Source of the DNA: Azoarcus taiwanensis
GTDB taxonomy: Bacteria; Pseudomonadota; Gammaproteobacteria; Burkholderiales; Rhodocyclaceae
DNA: 64,000 nt
Reading direction: 5' to 3'
Assembly (NCBI RefSeq): GCF_012910885.1
Contig: NZ_WTVM01000001.1
Coordinates: 29,107 to 93,106, forward strand
Made by a program: the position numbers and the translations under genes. The notes beneath the pieces are model-generated. The model worked only from the letters and a program-made list of their open reading frames with translations, searched no databases and was not told the origin of the DNA. Positions 1 to 11,254 of this stretch are shown one piece after another. Numbering within the stretch: the stretch's first letter is position 1; each line of letters opens with the position of its first letter.

Positions 1-1
1 G

Positions 2-229
2 TCCCTCGCCAAAGCGCAGAATGCGCTGGGTTTCATCAACGATCTCGATGTCGCGCGTCATCGCCTGTCCGCGATGGCGGGTGACGATGTCGAACTCGCA
101 CGCGCGGCAGCTTTCAGCTGCGGTTGGCACGGCCCGCAATACGCCAAGGCATGTCGCAATTCGATTCGGGAACTCGCTCCGCTGCTCAAGGAAAGCGCTC
201 GCTGGAAGAAGCTCACTCAGGGCAAGTAA
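2..229 (+). CDS. CHAD-domain protein, C-terminal part
   Basis: The left window edge cuts this gene; 75 codons remain before the TAA. The visible part carries an LGFINDLDVARHRL segment, which resembles the conserved helix of CHAD domains (helical, histidine-rich domains that bind polyphosphate), and ends in a lysine/arginine-rich helix. It lies 83 bp before sixA on the same strand. CHAD proteins and SixA phosphatases are frequent neighbours, which supports the call. The rest of the protein, including any CYTH domain, is outside the window. Confidence 0.65.
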   Translation, partial: SLAKAQNALGFINDLDVARHRLSAMAGDDVELARAAAFSCGWHGPQYAKACRNSIRELAPLLKESARWKKLTQGK

Positions 230-312
230 CTGCACTGTAATCTTCTTCTGCAACAATCCGTGGCTTGCCGACGCAGCCGTGCGCGGCAAGCTCGAAAACG
301 AAGGAGGAGGCA

Positions 313-771
313 ATGGACCTGCTGTTGTGGCGCCACGCAGAAGCGGTGGATGGCACACCGGACCATGCGCGCGAACTGACCCCGCGAGGCATCAAGCAAG
401 CACAACGCATAGCAGACTGGCTGAAACGCAACAGACCGCAGCGGCTCAAGGTGATGGTCAGCCCGACGGTGCGCACCAGGCAGACGGCCGAAGCATTCAC
501 CGACGACTTCGAGATCGTCTCCGCGCTTGGGCCCGAGCGGACAGTGGCCGACATACTCGCCGCCACCGGCTGGCCGGATGCTTCCGGCGCCTGTCTCATC
601 GTGGGGCACCAACCCACCCTAGGACGGATCGCGGCACTGCTGCTATCCGGAACCGAGGCCGACTGGACCGTCAAGAAAGGCGGGCTGTGGTGGTTCACCA
701 ACCGGGTCCGCAACGGTGAAACCCAGACCGTCTTGCGCACCGTCATCGCCAACGACTTGCTGGACAAGTAG
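313..771 (+). CDS. sixA: Phosphohistidine phosphatase SixA
   Basis: A 152-residue histidine phosphatase of the SixA branch, which removes phosphate from histidine phosphotransfer domains. The N-terminus MDLLLWRHAEA carries the catalytic RH(A) motif. An internal SPTVRTRQTAE segment and a late LIVGHQPTLG segment, with the second catalytic histidine, complete the family pattern. I chose the ATG at 313 because AGGAGGAGG precedes it directly and the RHA motif must be near the N-terminus; an upstream in-frame ATG at 265 would add 16 residues that fit nothing. It follows the CHAD gene on the same strand. Confidence 0.88.
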   Translation: MDLLLWRHAEAVDGTPDHARELTPRGIKQAQRIADWLKRNRPQRLKVMVSPTVRTRQTAEAFTDDFEIVSALGPERTVADILAATGWPDASGACLIVGHQPTLGRIAALLLSGTEADWTVKKGGLWWFTNRVRNGETQTVLRTVIANDLLDK

Positions 772-795
772 GATCAGCACGCAACCAGTGCAGAA

Positions 796-824
796 CCCGG
801 CCCGGGCAAAGAAACCGGGCCGGG
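796..824 (+). other. Perfect GC-rich inverted repeat after sixA
   Basis: CCCGGCCCGG (796-805), a 9-nt loop, then CCGGGCCGGG (815-824): a perfect 10-bp stem of G/C pairs only, 24 bp after the sixA stop. No T-run follows, so it is not a classical intrinsic terminator. It could stabilise the mRNA 3' end or assist Rho-dependent termination. Confidence 0.5.
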
Positions 825-961
825 CATTCCTACTCGGATCCGTTCGGTCACCAACCACACAGAGCGCTGGGGCTTTTTCCCCCCGGCCAACAGGCGTATC
901 CTTCGGCCAACGCTCATCCACCGGAGCTCCGGTGGCATGACCAAAACGACCGAAGCGAGAA

Positions 962-1888
962 ATGAACACGACCCCTGAAAACGGAACGATCCGTGACGAT
1001 GACGGCGTCAGACGCGTCTTCTACGACGGTTACTGGATCAAGGCATACGAGGCCCCGCAGAACAGCCTCGTCGAAAAGCGACGCCTCATCGAGGCCCTCA
1101 CCCGCCGGCTGTTCAACCATGTCGAGCATGGCATCAACATCCCCGGCAAGCGTCTCAAGGAGGCCCGTGCGGCTTTCGAGGAGGAAACCGATCCGGAGCG
1201 CAAACGGGTCAAAGGCGCCATGCTGGCAGGCGCCCTCTTCAACCGCGCCACCGACATCTTCACCAAACTGGTCGACCTCCAGCAGGAGGGCGTCGATGTG
1301 ACCCAGGACAGCGCGCTGATGCGAGAATGCGGCCAGTGCCTGCAGGAGGCGCTGAACCTCGGCAAACTGGTTCGCCATATCAGCGGCGACGAGGGCATCG
1401 ACGAGTTGTGGGGTGAACCCTTTCGTGCCTTTTCGATCCCGATCGAGGCCTTCTACGAGAGTCGGTACATCAAGATCGCCCAGGCCCTGCGCAACATCGA
1501 TCGGCTGACCGAGACGATGTGCGCAGCGTTCGGTCCCAACCCGCTATTCGAGGGCGCGGCTGTGGAGATCAGCCGACTCGGCACCGCGGCCAAACGCAAA
1601 TGCGAGACCCTGCGCACTGACGCCGACATCTTCAACATCTGGACAGATTTCGCGGTAGCGCACGAGCACCTCGAGGCTTTCATGCCCAAGCTCGCCGGGG
1701 CTGCCACACCCGACCTCCTCCAGCTCGCTGCCGACGGCCAGCAGTTGCTGCGCCAGGGTGGAGAGCTGATCAGCTACGTGACGCGAGCACGCGTCACAAT
1801 GCCGAAAAGCACCCGCGAATACATCGAGCGCTGCGAGCGCTACGCGCAACTCGTCACCGCGCGTTTCAGCAGCCACGCGACCAACTGA
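962..1888 (+). CDS. Conserved-looking cytosolic protein of unknown function
   Basis: A 308-residue protein I do not recognise. It has no signal peptide or membrane segment and looks mainly helical and acidic/basic mixed. Recognisable patches include VRRVFYDGYWIKAY near residue 20, a RLFNHVEHGINIPGKRL segment near 50, and VTRARVTMPKSTREYIERC near the end. The start at 962 follows GAAGCGAGA, a usable ribosome site. It stands alone, 190 bp after sixA and facing mnmA. The even codon use and length argue for a real gene. No function is inferred. Confidence 0.75.
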   Translation: MNTTPENGTIRDDDGVRRVFYDGYWIKAYEAPQNSLVEKRRLIEALTRRLFNHVEHGINIPGKRLKEARAAFEEETDPERKRVKGAMLAGALFNRATDIFTKLVDLQQEGVDVTQDSALMRECGQCLQEALNLGKLVRHISGDEGIDELWGEPFRAFSIPIEAFYESRYIKIAQALRNIDRLTETMCAAFGPNPLFEGAAVEISRLGTAAKRKCETLRTDADIFNIWTDFAVAHEHLEAFMPKLAGAATPDLLQLAADGQQLLRQGGELISYVTRARVTMPKSTREYIERCERYAQLVTARFSSHATN

Positions 1889-1964
1889 GTGCTTGCAGTC
1901 AGGCAACGGAGCAATCAGTTGGCGCGGTCGCTTCGTTCACACGCGGTGAGCGAAGCGCACCACG

Positions 1965-3089
1965 TCACTCGATAATGCCGCCGCCAAGGCACACCGTCGA
2001 CTCGTAGACGACGACGCTTTGTCCCGGCGTTAGCGCCCATTGCGGCTGCGCGAACGCGATCTCGGCCCGGCCGCCTTCGATGCGGTCTATCTCGCACGGC
2101 ATGTCGGTGCTGCGATAGCGGGGCTTGGCGGTATAAACCCAGTGAGTATGGGGATCGCGCCCGGCGATCCAGTTGAGCTGCGCTGCGCTCAGTCTGTCAC
2201 GCAGAAGCGCGGGATGCTCATGCCCCTGAACCACATAAAGCACATTGCGTTCGACGTCCTTACCGGCCACGTACCAGGCATCATGCTCACCTGCGGCGTC
2301 CTGATGTCCCTTGATGCCGCCAATATGCAAGCCCTTGCGCTGACCGATGGTGTGATACATCAACCCCTGATGCTCGCCCAACAGCACATCGTCGTCGAGG
2401 GCGCGAATCTCACCCGGGCGTGCCGGGAGGTAGCGCATCAGGAACTCGCGGAAAGGGCGCTCGCCAATAAAGCAGATGCCGGTCGAGTCCTTTTTTTCGG
2501 CGACATGCATCCCGGCCTCGGCCGCCATGCGACGCACCTCGCGCTTGTACAGGTCACCGAGCGGAAACAGGGTTTTGGACAGCTGGGCCTGATTCAGACG
2601 GTAGAGGAAGTAGCTCTGATCCTTGGTGCCGTCCTCGGCCTTGAGCAACTGGAACTCACTGCGGCCGTCGTTGTGCCACTCGCGCACCCGGGCATAGTGT
2701 CCGGTGGCGATACGTTCGGCACCGAGTTGCATCGCGTGATCGAGAAAGCAGCGGAACTTGATCTCGGAGTTGCAGAGGATGTCGGGGTTCGGCGTCCGCC
2801 CCGCCTCGTACTCGGCGAGAAACTCGGCAAACACCCGATCCTTGTACTCGGCCGAAAAATTCACCACCTCGAGGTCGATACCGAGCACGTCGCAAACCGA
2901 AGCGACATCCACGAGATCCTGCCGAGTCGAGCAGTACTCGGAGTCGTCGTCGTCCTCCCAGTTCTTCATGAACAGGCCGGTGACCTGATAGCCCTGCTGC
3001 TTGAGCAACATCGCCGCAACCGACGAGTCTACACCGCCGGACATGCCCACCACGACCTTCGCGCCGTTGGGGTCCGTTTTACTGGACAT
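1965..3089 (-). CDS. mnmA: tRNA-specific 2-thiouridylase MnmA
   Basis: A 374-residue enzyme that thiolates U34 of tRNA Lys, Glu and Gln using ATP and sulfur relayed from IscS/Tus proteins. It has the PP-loop [14 protein letters not shown] near residue 12, the first active-site cysteine in [10 protein letters not shown] near 105, and the second in [12 protein letters not shown] near 203. The central and C-terminal beta domains ([20 protein letters not shown]) are intact, and the length is normal. Its start overlaps the end of the upstream exported protein by 11 bp, so the two are probably co-transcribed. Confidence 0.96.
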   Translation of the reverse strand: MSSKTDPNGAKVVVGMSGGVDSSVAAMLLKQQGYQVTGLFMKNWEDDDDSEYCSTRQDLVDVASVCDVLGIDLEVVNFSAEYKDRVFAEFLAEYEAGRTPNPDILCNSEIKFRCFLDHAMQLGAERIATGHYARVREWHNDGRSEFQLLKAEDGTKDQSYFLYRLNQAQLSKTLFPLGDLYKREVRRMAAEAGMHVAEKKDSTGICFIGERPFREFLMRYLPARPGEIRALDDDVLLGEHQGLMYHTIGQRKGLHIGGIKGHQDAAGEHDAWYVAGKDVERNVLYVVQGHEHPALLRDRLSAAQLNWIAGRDPHTHWVYTAKPRYRSTDMPCEIDRIEGGRAEIAFAQPQWALTPGQSVVVYESTVCLGGGIIE

Positions 3090-3798
3090 TCGGTCCTTCT
3101 CCCTTCAACCAGTCCGCCAGCGGCAGGATCACCGCCGGCTCACCATGATCGACAAACCAGCTGTCGACCGCAAATCGCGCACCGGGGGCAACCGCCAGGC
3201 CGTTACCCCCTTCCACTTCGAGGTCGTCGAGCACGTCCGGGCAATCGCACAGCATCAGCAGATAACCGACATAATCCATTTCCCGCTCATCGACCGAACC
3301 CACGGCCGGTGCATCAGACTCTTCGATCACTGCCGAAAAGTGCTGGAGAATGAGGCGGGCCCGCCGCGCCGGCTCGACCACACGGTGAAATCGCATCCAC
3401 CCCCTTGCTTCGAGCAATTCGAGTAACCGGGTGGTCGAGGTCGAGTGATCGATGCAGTCCATGCGTCCTTCAACCCCCGCATCTCGAAGATTTCCCGCTC
3501 GATCGGCAAAGATCGGGGTCTGCTCACCGGCGACCCGGTAGAGCCGTGCCAGTGCCTGAGCGATCGCCTCGCGCTCCGATTCGGCATCCGCAGCCTGCGC
3601 CAACAACTCGCGCACATCTACCAGATCCACCCCGCGAAACCATACCGGAACCTCGGCATTGCAGCCGTAATTGAAGCACAAATCGATGGACGCATCCGAT
3701 GCCGCCTGGGCGACGACAGAAAACAGCATGAACCCTGCGAGCACCGCTCGTAACACCCAAGCACGGACGCGGCAAGGCGAAACCATCACGCGCATCAT
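3079..3798 (-). CDS. Exported protein of unknown function
   Basis: A 239-residue protein with an N-terminal signal peptide (hydrophobic [18 protein letters not shown], likely cut after AQA near residue 29). The mature part starts with a cysteine-bearing [15 protein letters not shown] stretch and has a region [17 protein letters not shown] near the middle. I do not recognise a catalytic family. The start overlaps the NUDIX stop in an ATGA arrangement and the gene end overlaps mnmA, so nudJ, this gene and mnmA form one tight operon. This three-gene linkage suggests a conserved but uncharacterised periplasmic protein. Confidence 0.8.
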   Translation of the reverse strand: MMRVMVSPCRVRAWVLRAVLAGFMLFSVVAQAASDASIDLCFNYGCNAEVPVWFRGVDLVDVRELLAQAADAESEREAIAQALARLYRVAGEQTPIFADRAGNLRDAGVEGRMDCIDHSTSTTRLLELLEARGWMRFHRVVEPARRARLILQHFSAVIEESDAPAVGSVDEREMDYVGYLLMLCDCPDVLDDLEVEGGNGLAVAPGARFAVDSWFVDHGEPAVILPLADWLKGEGPNVQ

Positions 3799-4250
3799 GC
3801 CGCGTAATGTCTGATCAGCGACAAATCGTGTCGTTTCCCGGCACACCAGTCTTCGACACACTGCATCACGAGCGGGCTGCGATGGCGGTCGGCACAATCG
3901 CGCAACTCGTCCCGACTCAACCACAGGGCGCGGACAATGCCCTCGTCCAGCACGTGATCGGTGTCCAGCGACGCCACCACACCACCGAATGCAAAGCGGA
4001 GATACGTGATGTCGCCCTGCGGACGCGGCCACTGATAGATTCCCACGAGACTGTCGGGCACGAAACGATGACCGGTCTCCTCCAGCGCCTCCCTCACGGC
4101 TGCTTCGAGCAACGACTCTCCTGGCTCGAGATGGCCCGCGGGTTGATTGAAACGTAGCCCCTCGTCTGTCTGCTCCTCGACCATCAAGAACTGCCCATCC
4201 CGCTCGGCAATTGCCGCCACGGTCACGTTGGGCTTCCACTGTCGCATCAT
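3795..4250 (-). CDS. nudJ: NUDIX hydrolase, NudJ-like
   Basis: A 151-residue NUDIX protein. The NUDIX box GHLEPGESLLEAAVREALEE is complete, beginning near residue 40. NudJ-type enzymes hydrolyse nucleoside di/triphosphates and the thiamine intermediate HMP-PP; the N-terminus (KPNVTVAAIAERDGQFLMVEE) and the mnmA neighbourhood match that branch. I chose the MM start at 4250 because it gives the normal length; upstream in-frame codons would add about 67 residues of low-complexity sequence. It is the first gene of the operon. Confidence 0.85.
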   Translation of the reverse strand: MMRQWKPNVTVAAIAERDGQFLMVEEQTDEGLRFNQPAGHLEPGESLLEAAVREALEETGHRFVPDSLVGIYQWPRPQGDITYLRFAFGGVVASLDTDHVLDEGIVRALWLSRDELRDCADRHRSPLVMQCVEDWCAGKRHDLSLIRHYAA

Positions 4251-5953
<1,703 letters not shown>

Positions 5954-5954
<1 letters not shown>

Positions 5955-7168
5955 TGTCACGCATGCGACGTTTCCTCGACAGCATCGAACCGCAGTTTCA
6001 CAAGGGCGGCCGGTTCGAGAAGTACTACGCTGTCTACGAGATGGTGGATACGTTCATGTATTCACCCAACAATTCCACACGCACTGCCCCGCACGTGCGT
6101 GACACCATCGACCTCAAGCGCATGATGAGCTACGTGGTCGTGGCGCTGATTCCCTGCATCATCTGGGCGTGGTTCAACTCGGGCTACCAGGCCAACCTGG
6201 CGCTGGCCGAGCTCGGCGTCGCCCGAGACGACTGGCGCGGCGGCCTGCTGTCGATGTTCGGTATCGGCTTCAACCCGTCCAACCCATTCGCCAACCTGGT
6301 GCACGGTTTCCTGCTTTTCCTGCCAATCTACCTGACGACCCTGATCGTCGGCGGTCTGTGGGAAGTGTTGTTCGCCACGGTGCGCAACCACGAGGTCAAC
6401 GAAGGCTTCCTCGTCACCTCGATGCTGTTCACGCTGACGCTGCCGCCGGAGATGCCTCTTTGGATGGTGGCCGTCGGCATCAGTTTCGGTGTCGTGATCG
6501 GCAAGGAGGTATTTGGCGGCACTGGCAAGAACTTCCTCAACCCGGCACTGACCGGGCGGGCGTTCCTGTACTTCGCCTATCCTGCCGAGATCTCGGGTGA
6601 TCAGGTCTGGGTCGCGGTCGACGGCTGGTCTCACGCCACTCCGCTCGGACTCGGCGAAACCGGCGGCATGGCGGCGATCGCCGAGAGCGGCCTGACCTGG
6701 TGGCAGGCTTTCGTCGGCCTGATGCCGGGCTCACTGGGCGAGACTTCGACGCTGGCGATCCTCATCGGTATGGCGTTCCTGCTCTACACCCGCATCGCCT
6801 CGTGGCGGATCATGCTTGGCGTGGTCATCGGCGTGATCGCCACCTCGCTGCTGTTCAACCTGCTCGCAAGCGACGCGCGACCGATGATGGCGATGCCGTT
6901 CTACTGGCACTTCGTCGTGGGCGGCCTGACCTTCGGCCTCGTCTTCATGGCGACCGACCCGGTCTCTGCCTCGATGACCAACACCGGCCGCCTGGTGTTC
7001 GGCATCCTGATCGGCTTCATGACCGTCCTGATACGCGCGATCAACCCCGCCTTCCCCGAGGGCATCATGCTGGCGATCCTGTTCGCCAACCTGTTCGCGC
7101 CTCTCATCGACTACGTCGTCATCCAATCGAACATCCGACGGAGGGAGCGCCGCCATGTCAGCGCCTGA
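5954..7168 (+). CDS. nqrB: Na+-NQR subunit B
   Basis: A 404-residue integral membrane subunit with about ten hydrophobic segments, related to RnfD. In characterised NqrB a threonine in a [S/D]GAT-type motif carries covalent FMN; here the equivalent stretch near residue 224 reads DGWSHATPLG, with His at the usual Gly position but the AT retained. A riboflavin-associated GKEVFGGTGKNFLNPAL segment is present. The start at 5954 overlaps the nqrA stop and gives the standard N-terminus. The nqrC start lies inside the end of this gene (14-bp overlap). Confidence 0.95.
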
Positions 7169-7982
7169 TCAGAAATCAGCCGGCGGCCCGCTGGGAGCCA
7201 TCCTGGCGCTGCCGAACGACAATCCCAAGAAGACCATCTTCATGGCACTCGCGGTCTGCCTGTCCTGCTCGATCGTGGTCGCCTCGGCCGCAGTCGGCCT
7301 GCGCCCGCTGCAGGTCGCCAACCAGGAAGCCGATCGCATTCGCAACATCGTCGAGGTTGCTGGCGTACAACGCCCCGGCCAGACTTTCCAGGAGGCGTTT
7401 CAGGCTATCGAGCCGGTGCTCATCCGGCTGACAGATGGCCAGGCCACCGACGCGCACGACGTCAACACCTTCAGCATCGAACGGGCCAGCAAGGACCCGC
7501 AGCTGTCCAGGGCGCTGATCCGCGCAGAGGATCCCGCCAATATCAAGCGCCTGCCGTCCTACATGCCGGTGTACAAGGTGCGCGGCGGTGACGGCGACAT
7601 CGAAACCCTGATTCTGCCGGTGCATGGCGCAGGTCTGTGGTCGACGCTCTACGGTTTCCTCGCACTGGAGGGCGACATGCGCACCATCCAGGGTCTCAAG
7701 TTCTACCAGCACGCCGAGACCCCCGGTCTTGGTGGAGAGGTGGACAACCCGAACTGGCGCGCACTATGGAACGGCAAGGTCGCATTCGACGACGCCGGCC
7801 GCCCTGTGATCGAAGTGATCAAGGGCACGGTCGAGGCCACCACCCCGAACGCCGAGCACCGGATCGACGGCCTCGCCGGTGCGACGCTGACTGCGCGCGG
7901 CGTCGAGAACCTGATCAACTTCTGGCTGGGAGACAGCGGCTACGGCCCGCTGCTGGCCCGCCTGCGTGCAGAGAGGGGCTAA
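7155..7982 (+). CDS. nqrC: Na+-NQR subunit C
   Basis: A 275-residue subunit with one N-terminal transmembrane helix (residues about 27-50) and a periplasmic FMN-binding domain. The flavinylation motif is near residue 239 in GLAGATLTARG, where the second Thr of GATLT would take FMN from an ApbE transferase. It overlaps nqrB by 14 bp and precedes nqrD by 3 bp, so translation is coupled along the operon. Confidence 0.95.
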   Translation: MSAPDQKSAGGPLGAILALPNDNPKKTIFMALAVCLSCSIVVASAAVGLRPLQVANQEADRIRNIVEVAGVQRPGQTFQEAFQAIEPVLIRLTDGQATDAHDVNTFSIERASKDPQLSRALIRAEDPANIKRLPSYMPVYKVRGGDGDIETLILPVHGAGLWSTLYGFLALEGDMRTIQGLKFYQHAETPGLGGEVDNPNWRALWNGKVAFDDAGRPVIEVIKGTVEATTPNAEHRIDGLAGATLTARGVENLINFWLGDSGYGPLLARLRAERG

Positions 7983-7985
7983 GCC

Positions 7986-8648
7986 ATGGCTGAAACAACA
8001 AAGGACCTGATCAATAAGCCGATCGCCGACAACAATCCGATCATCCTGCAGGTGCTCGGAATCTGTTCGGCGCTGGCGGTCACCACCAAGATGTCCACCG
8101 CACTGACGATGAGCCTCGCGCTAATCGCAGTGCTGTGTGCCTCCAACGTGATCATCAGCCTGATCCGCAATCACATCCCGTCGAGCGTGCGGATCATCAT
8201 CCAGATCACCATCATTGCCTCGCTGGTGATCGTGGTCGATCAGCTGCTCAAGGCCTTCGCCTACGGTCTGTCCAGGGAACTGTCGGTGTTCGTCGGCTTG
8301 ATCATCACCAACTGCATCGTGCTCGGTCGTGCAGAAGCTTTCGCACTGAAGAATCCGCCGCTTCCGGCCTTCTGGGACGGTCTCGGCAACGCGCTGGGCT
8401 ACAGCGCCATTCTCATGGCAGTTGGCTTCATCCGCGAACTGTTGGGTTCAGGCTCGCTGTTCGGCGTTCAGATTCTGACGCTGGCCAAGGACGGCGGCTG
8501 GTATGTGCCCAACGGCATGCTGCTGCTGCCGCCGAGCGCGTTCTTCATCATCGGCCTGATCATCTGGGGCGTACGCACCTGGAAGCCGGCTCAAGTGGAG
8601 AAACCCGACTTCAAGATCCAGACTGCACAACAGTCCGAGGTGTCGTAA
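7986..8648 (+). CDS. nqrD: Na+-NQR subunit D
   Basis: A 220-residue membrane subunit with six predicted helices, homologous to RnfE. The segment [18 protein letters not shown] holds the conserved cysteine in the membrane; in NqrD and NqrE such cysteines ligate the intramembrane iron centre. The gene lies 3 bp after nqrC and directly abuts nqrE. Confidence 0.95.
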   Translation: MAETTKDLINKPIADNNPIILQVLGICSALAVTTKMSTALTMSLALIAVLCASNVIISLIRNHIPSSVRIIIQITIIASLVIVVDQLLKAFAYGLSRELSVFVGLIITNCIVLGRAEAFALKNPPLPAFWDGLGNALGYSAILMAVGFIRELLGSGSLFGVQILTLAKDGGWYVPNGMLLLPPSAFFIIGLIIWGVRTWKPAQVEKPDFKIQTAQQSEVS

Positions 8649-9257
8649 ATGGCAAACTACTTCAACCTGTTCATCAGCGCGGTCTTCGTCGAGAACCTCG
8701 CGCTCGCGTTCTTCCTCGGGATGTGCACCTTCCTGGCCATCTCCAAGCAGGTCAGTGCGGCCTTTGGCCTCGGCGTCGCGGTGGTCTTCATTCAGGCCCT
8801 CACGGTACCGGTGAACCACCTGATCTACTACTACCTGCTCCGCGACGGCGCACTGGCCTGGGCCGGTATGCCGGAGGTCAACCTGAGCTTCCTCGGCCTG
8901 ATCTGCTACATCGGCGTCATTGCTGCACTGGTGCAGATCCTCGAGATGTTTCTCGACAAGTACGTGCCGGCGCTCTACAACGCGCTGGGGGTGTACATGC
9001 CGCTGATCACGGTGAACTGCGCGATCCTCGGCGGCACGCTGTTCATGGTCGAGCGTGACTACAACCTGGGCGAGAGCATCACCTACGGCATCGGCACCGG
9101 CGTCGGCTGGGCGCTCGCGATCACCGCGCTGGCGGGCATTCGCGAGAAGCTCAAGTACTCCGACATCCCTGCCGGCCTCCAGGGTCTGGGCATCACGTTC
9201 ATCGCAACGGGTCTGATGTCGCTCGGCTTCATGGCCTTCTCCGGCATCCAGCTCTGA
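8649..9257 (+). CDS. nqrE: Na+-NQR subunit E
   Basis: A 202-residue six-helix membrane subunit, homologous to Rnf[11 protein letters not shown] near residue 25 and [11 protein letters not shown] near 120 carry the two conserved membrane cysteines of the iron site shared with NqrD. The start codon follows the nqrD stop without any gap, so translation is probably coupled. Confidence 0.95.
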   Translation: MANYFNLFISAVFVENLALAFFLGMCTFLAISKQVSAAFGLGVAVVFIQALTVPVNHLIYYYLLRDGALAWAGMPEVNLSFLGLICYIGVIAALVQILEMFLDKYVPALYNALGVYMPLITVNCAILGGTLFMVERDYNLGESITYGIGTGVGWALAITALAGIREKLKYSDIPAGLQGLGITFIATGLMSLGFMAFSGIQL

Positions 9258-9276
9258 CGCGACGAGGAATCTCCAA

Positions 9277-10497
9277 ATGGCAGAAATCATTCTAGGTGTC
9301 ATCTTTTTCGCCGCCATCGTGCTGGCGCTGGTATTCATCATTCTCAGCGCGCGCTCGAAGCTGGTCGCCCAGGGCAACGTCAAGATCAACATCAACAACG
9401 AGAAGACCATCGAAGTGCCCACCGGCGGCAAGCTGCTCGGCGCACTGGCCGACGCCGGCATCTTCGTCGGCTCGGCCTGCGGCGGCGGCGGCACCTGCGC
9501 ACAGTGCAAGGTCAAGGTCTTCGAAGGCGGCGGCGCGATCCTGCCGACCGAGACCGGTCACATCAACAAGCGTCAGGCCCGCGAGGGCGAGCGCCTGTCG
9601 TGTCAGGTCGCGGTCAAGCAGGACATGAAGATCGAGGTTCCCGAGGAAGTCTTCGGCGTCAAGAAGTGGGAGTGCACCGTGCGCTCCAACGACAACGTCG
9701 CGACCTTCATCAAGGAGCTCGTCCTCGAGCTGCCGGCCGGTGAGCATGTCGACTTCCGCGCTGGTGGCTACATCCAGATCGAAGCGCCCCCTCACACCGT
9801 GAACTTCAAGGACTTCGACATCCACGAACGCTTCCACGAAGACTGGGACCGCTTCAACGTCTGGCAGTACGTCTCCAAGGTCGACGAGGACGTGGTGCGC
9901 GCCTACTCGATGGCGAACTACCCCGAAGAAGAGGGCATCATCATGCTCAACGTTCGGATCGCCACGCCGCCGCCGCGCGCCGAGGGTGTCCCGCCGGGCA
10001 AGATGTCGTCCTTCATCTTCAATCTCAAGGCAGGCGACAAGGTCACGATCTCCGGGCCGTTCGGCGAGTTCTTCGCTCGCGACACCGACGCCGAGATGGT
10101 CTTCATTGGCGGCGGCGCCGGCATGGCGCCGATGCGCTCGCACATCTTCGACCAGCTCCGCCGGATCAAGACCAAGCGCAAGGTCTCCTTCTGGTACGGC
10201 GCCCGTTCCAAGCGCGAAATGTTCTACGTCGAGGATTTCGATATGCTCGCGCGCGAGAACGAAAACTTCGAATGGCATGTCGCACTATCAGACCCGCTGC
10301 CCGAAGATAACTGGGAAGGCTATACCGGCTTCATCCACAACGTGCTCTACGAGCACTACCTCAAGAACCACCCGGCGCCGGAGGATTGCGAGTTCTACAT
10401 GTGCGGACCACCGATGATGAACGCGGCCGTGATCCAGATGCTGCTCGACCTGGGCGTCGAACGCGAAAACATCATGCTGGACGACTTCGGCGGATGA
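9277..10497 (+). CDS. nqrF: Na+-NQR subunit F, NADH dehydrogenase subunit
   Basis: A 406-residue electron-input subunit. One N-terminal helix (residues 3-25) anchors it. A plant-type [2Fe-2S] ferredoxin domain follows, with cysteines in [15 protein letters not shown] near residue 70 and a distal Cys in RLSCQV near 110. Then come an FAD-binding domain ([13 protein letters not shown]) and an NAD-binding domain ([24 protein letters not shown] near the C-terminus). It oxidises NADH on the cytosolic side and passes electrons into the complex. Last structural gene of the operon. Confidence 0.97.
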   Translation: MAEIILGVIFFAAIVLALVFIILSARSKLVAQGNVKININNEKTIEVPTGGKLLGALADAGIFVGSACGGGGTCAQCKVKVFEGGGAILPTETGHINKRQAREGERLSCQVAVKQDMKIEVPEEVFGVKKWECTVRSNDNVATFIKELVLELPAGEHVDFRAGGYIQIEAPPHTVNFKDFDIHERFHEDWDRFNVWQYVSKVDEDVVRAYSMANYPEEEGIIMLNVRIATPPPRAEGVPPGKMSSFIFNLKAGDKVTISGPFGEFFARDTDAEMVFIGGGAGMAPMRSHIFDQLRRIKTKRKVSFWYGARSKREMFYVEDFDMLARENENFEWHVALSDPLPEDNWEGYTGFIHNVLYEHYLKNHPAPEDCEFYMCGPPMMNAAVIQMLLDLGVERENIMLDDFGG

Positions 10498-10549
10498 CGC
10501 CTCGCGCCGGGGTGCCGAGGCGCCCCGGCCAAACACTGCAGGAGGCTTT

Positions 10550-10747
10550 ATGTCGATGTTTCTGGTTACTTTCTTTGTCATGGCTCTGGCCATCGTCGGC
10601 ATGGCGATTGGCGTTATCGCGGGTCGCAAACCGATTGCAGGCAGTTGCGGTGGCATGAACAAGATGGGTATCGAGTGTCAGGCCGGGTGCGACAAGCCTT
10701 GCCCCAAGCGACTCGCCCGTCTGCAGGCACAAGAACAGAACAACTGA
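10550..10747 (+). CDS. nqrM: Na+-NQR maturation factor NqrM
   Basis: A 65-residue protein with one N-terminal transmembrane helix and four cysteines in GSCGGM, IECQAGC and KPCPKR. NqrM proteins have this helix-plus-cysteines layout and are needed to deliver iron to the NqrD/NqrE centre. AGGAGG lies just before the start. It sits 52 bp after nqrF. The flavin transferase gene apbE, often found between nqrF and nqrM, is absent here. Confidence 0.88.
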   Translation: MSMFLVTFFVMALAIVGMAIGVIAGRKPIAGSCGGMNKMGIECQAGCDKPCPKRLARLQAQEQNN

Positions 10748-10759
10748 AAAGGAGAGACC

Positions 10760-11155
10760 ATGCTCCGATCACTGCTCGTCAAGGACTACATGTCCGGAGA
10801 TCCGCTCAGCTTTCATCCCGAGATGGACGTGCTGGACGCCATTCACAACCTGCTCAAGCACGAGATGACCGGCGCCCCGGTCGTCGACCACCTGGGAAAA
10901 GTCGTGGGCTTCCTGTCCGAGAAGGACTGCATCAAGGTGGCGTTGAACTCTTCCTACCACGAACAGCGCGGTGGTCAGGTCCGTGAATTCATGACCAAGG
11001 ACGTGCTGACCCTCGAGGGCGACGCCACCCTGACAGATGCAGCTGAACTGTTCCTGGCCAAACCCTTTCGCAGCTATCCGGTCGTGAGCGAAAGCAAACT
11101 GATCGGCCAGCTCAACCGAAGCCATATTCTCAAGGCGCTCGAGAAGCTCTGGTGA
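10760..11155 (+). CDS. CBS-domain pair protein
   Basis: A 131-residue cytosolic protein made of two CBS repeats: residues about 5-55 (VKDYMSGDPLSFHPEMDVLD ... GAPVVDHLGKVVGFLSEKD) and about 75-128 (VREFMTKDVLTLEGDATLTD ... SYPVVSESKLIGQLN). CBS pairs bind adenosine nucleotides and act as energy sensors. It begins 12 bp after nqrM with GGAGAG as ribosome site and ends just before the terminator, so it is the last gene of the nqr unit. Any regulatory effect on Na+-NQR is a guess from position. Confidence 0.88.
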   Translation: MLRSLLVKDYMSGDPLSFHPEMDVLDAIHNLLKHEMTGAPVVDHLGKVVGFLSEKDCIKVALNSSYHEQRGGQVREFMTKDVLTLEGDATLTDAAELFLAKPFRSYPVVSESKLIGQLNRSHILKALEKLW

Positions 11156-11178
11156 TTCTGTTCAAACGAGAAATCGCG

Positions 11179-11205
11179 AAAGCAGCCTTCGGGCTGCTTT
11201 TTTTT
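11179..11205 (+). terminator. Intrinsic terminator of the nqr operon
   Basis: AAAGCAGCC, a TTCG loop and GGCTGCTTT form a 9-bp stem (11179-11200) followed directly by TTTTT. The stable TTCG tetraloop and T-run make it a textbook Rho-independent terminator 23 bp after the CBS gene. Confidence 0.92.
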
Positions 11206-11226
11206 GCCCTCTGATGCTCAGAGGGC
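11206..11226. other. Perfect inverted repeat between convergent nqr and hyb units
   Basis: GCCCTCTGA, TGC, TCAGAGGGC: a 9-bp perfect stem immediately after the terminator T-run and 28 bp from the end of hybE. On the hyb strand it is followed by an A-run, not U, so it is not an intrinsic terminator for that side. It may protect the hyb mRNA 3' end. Confidence 0.5.
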
Positions 11227-11254
11227 GGCCGGACGCCCTTGCACCTGGTTCAGA

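Noticed and set aside
796..824. GC-only hairpin as an intrinsic terminator
   Set aside because: No T-run follows the stem; kept only as an inverted repeat.
2040..3353. Long plus-strand open frame over mnmA
   Set aside because: It is the antisense shadow of mnmA, which has all family motifs on the minus strand.
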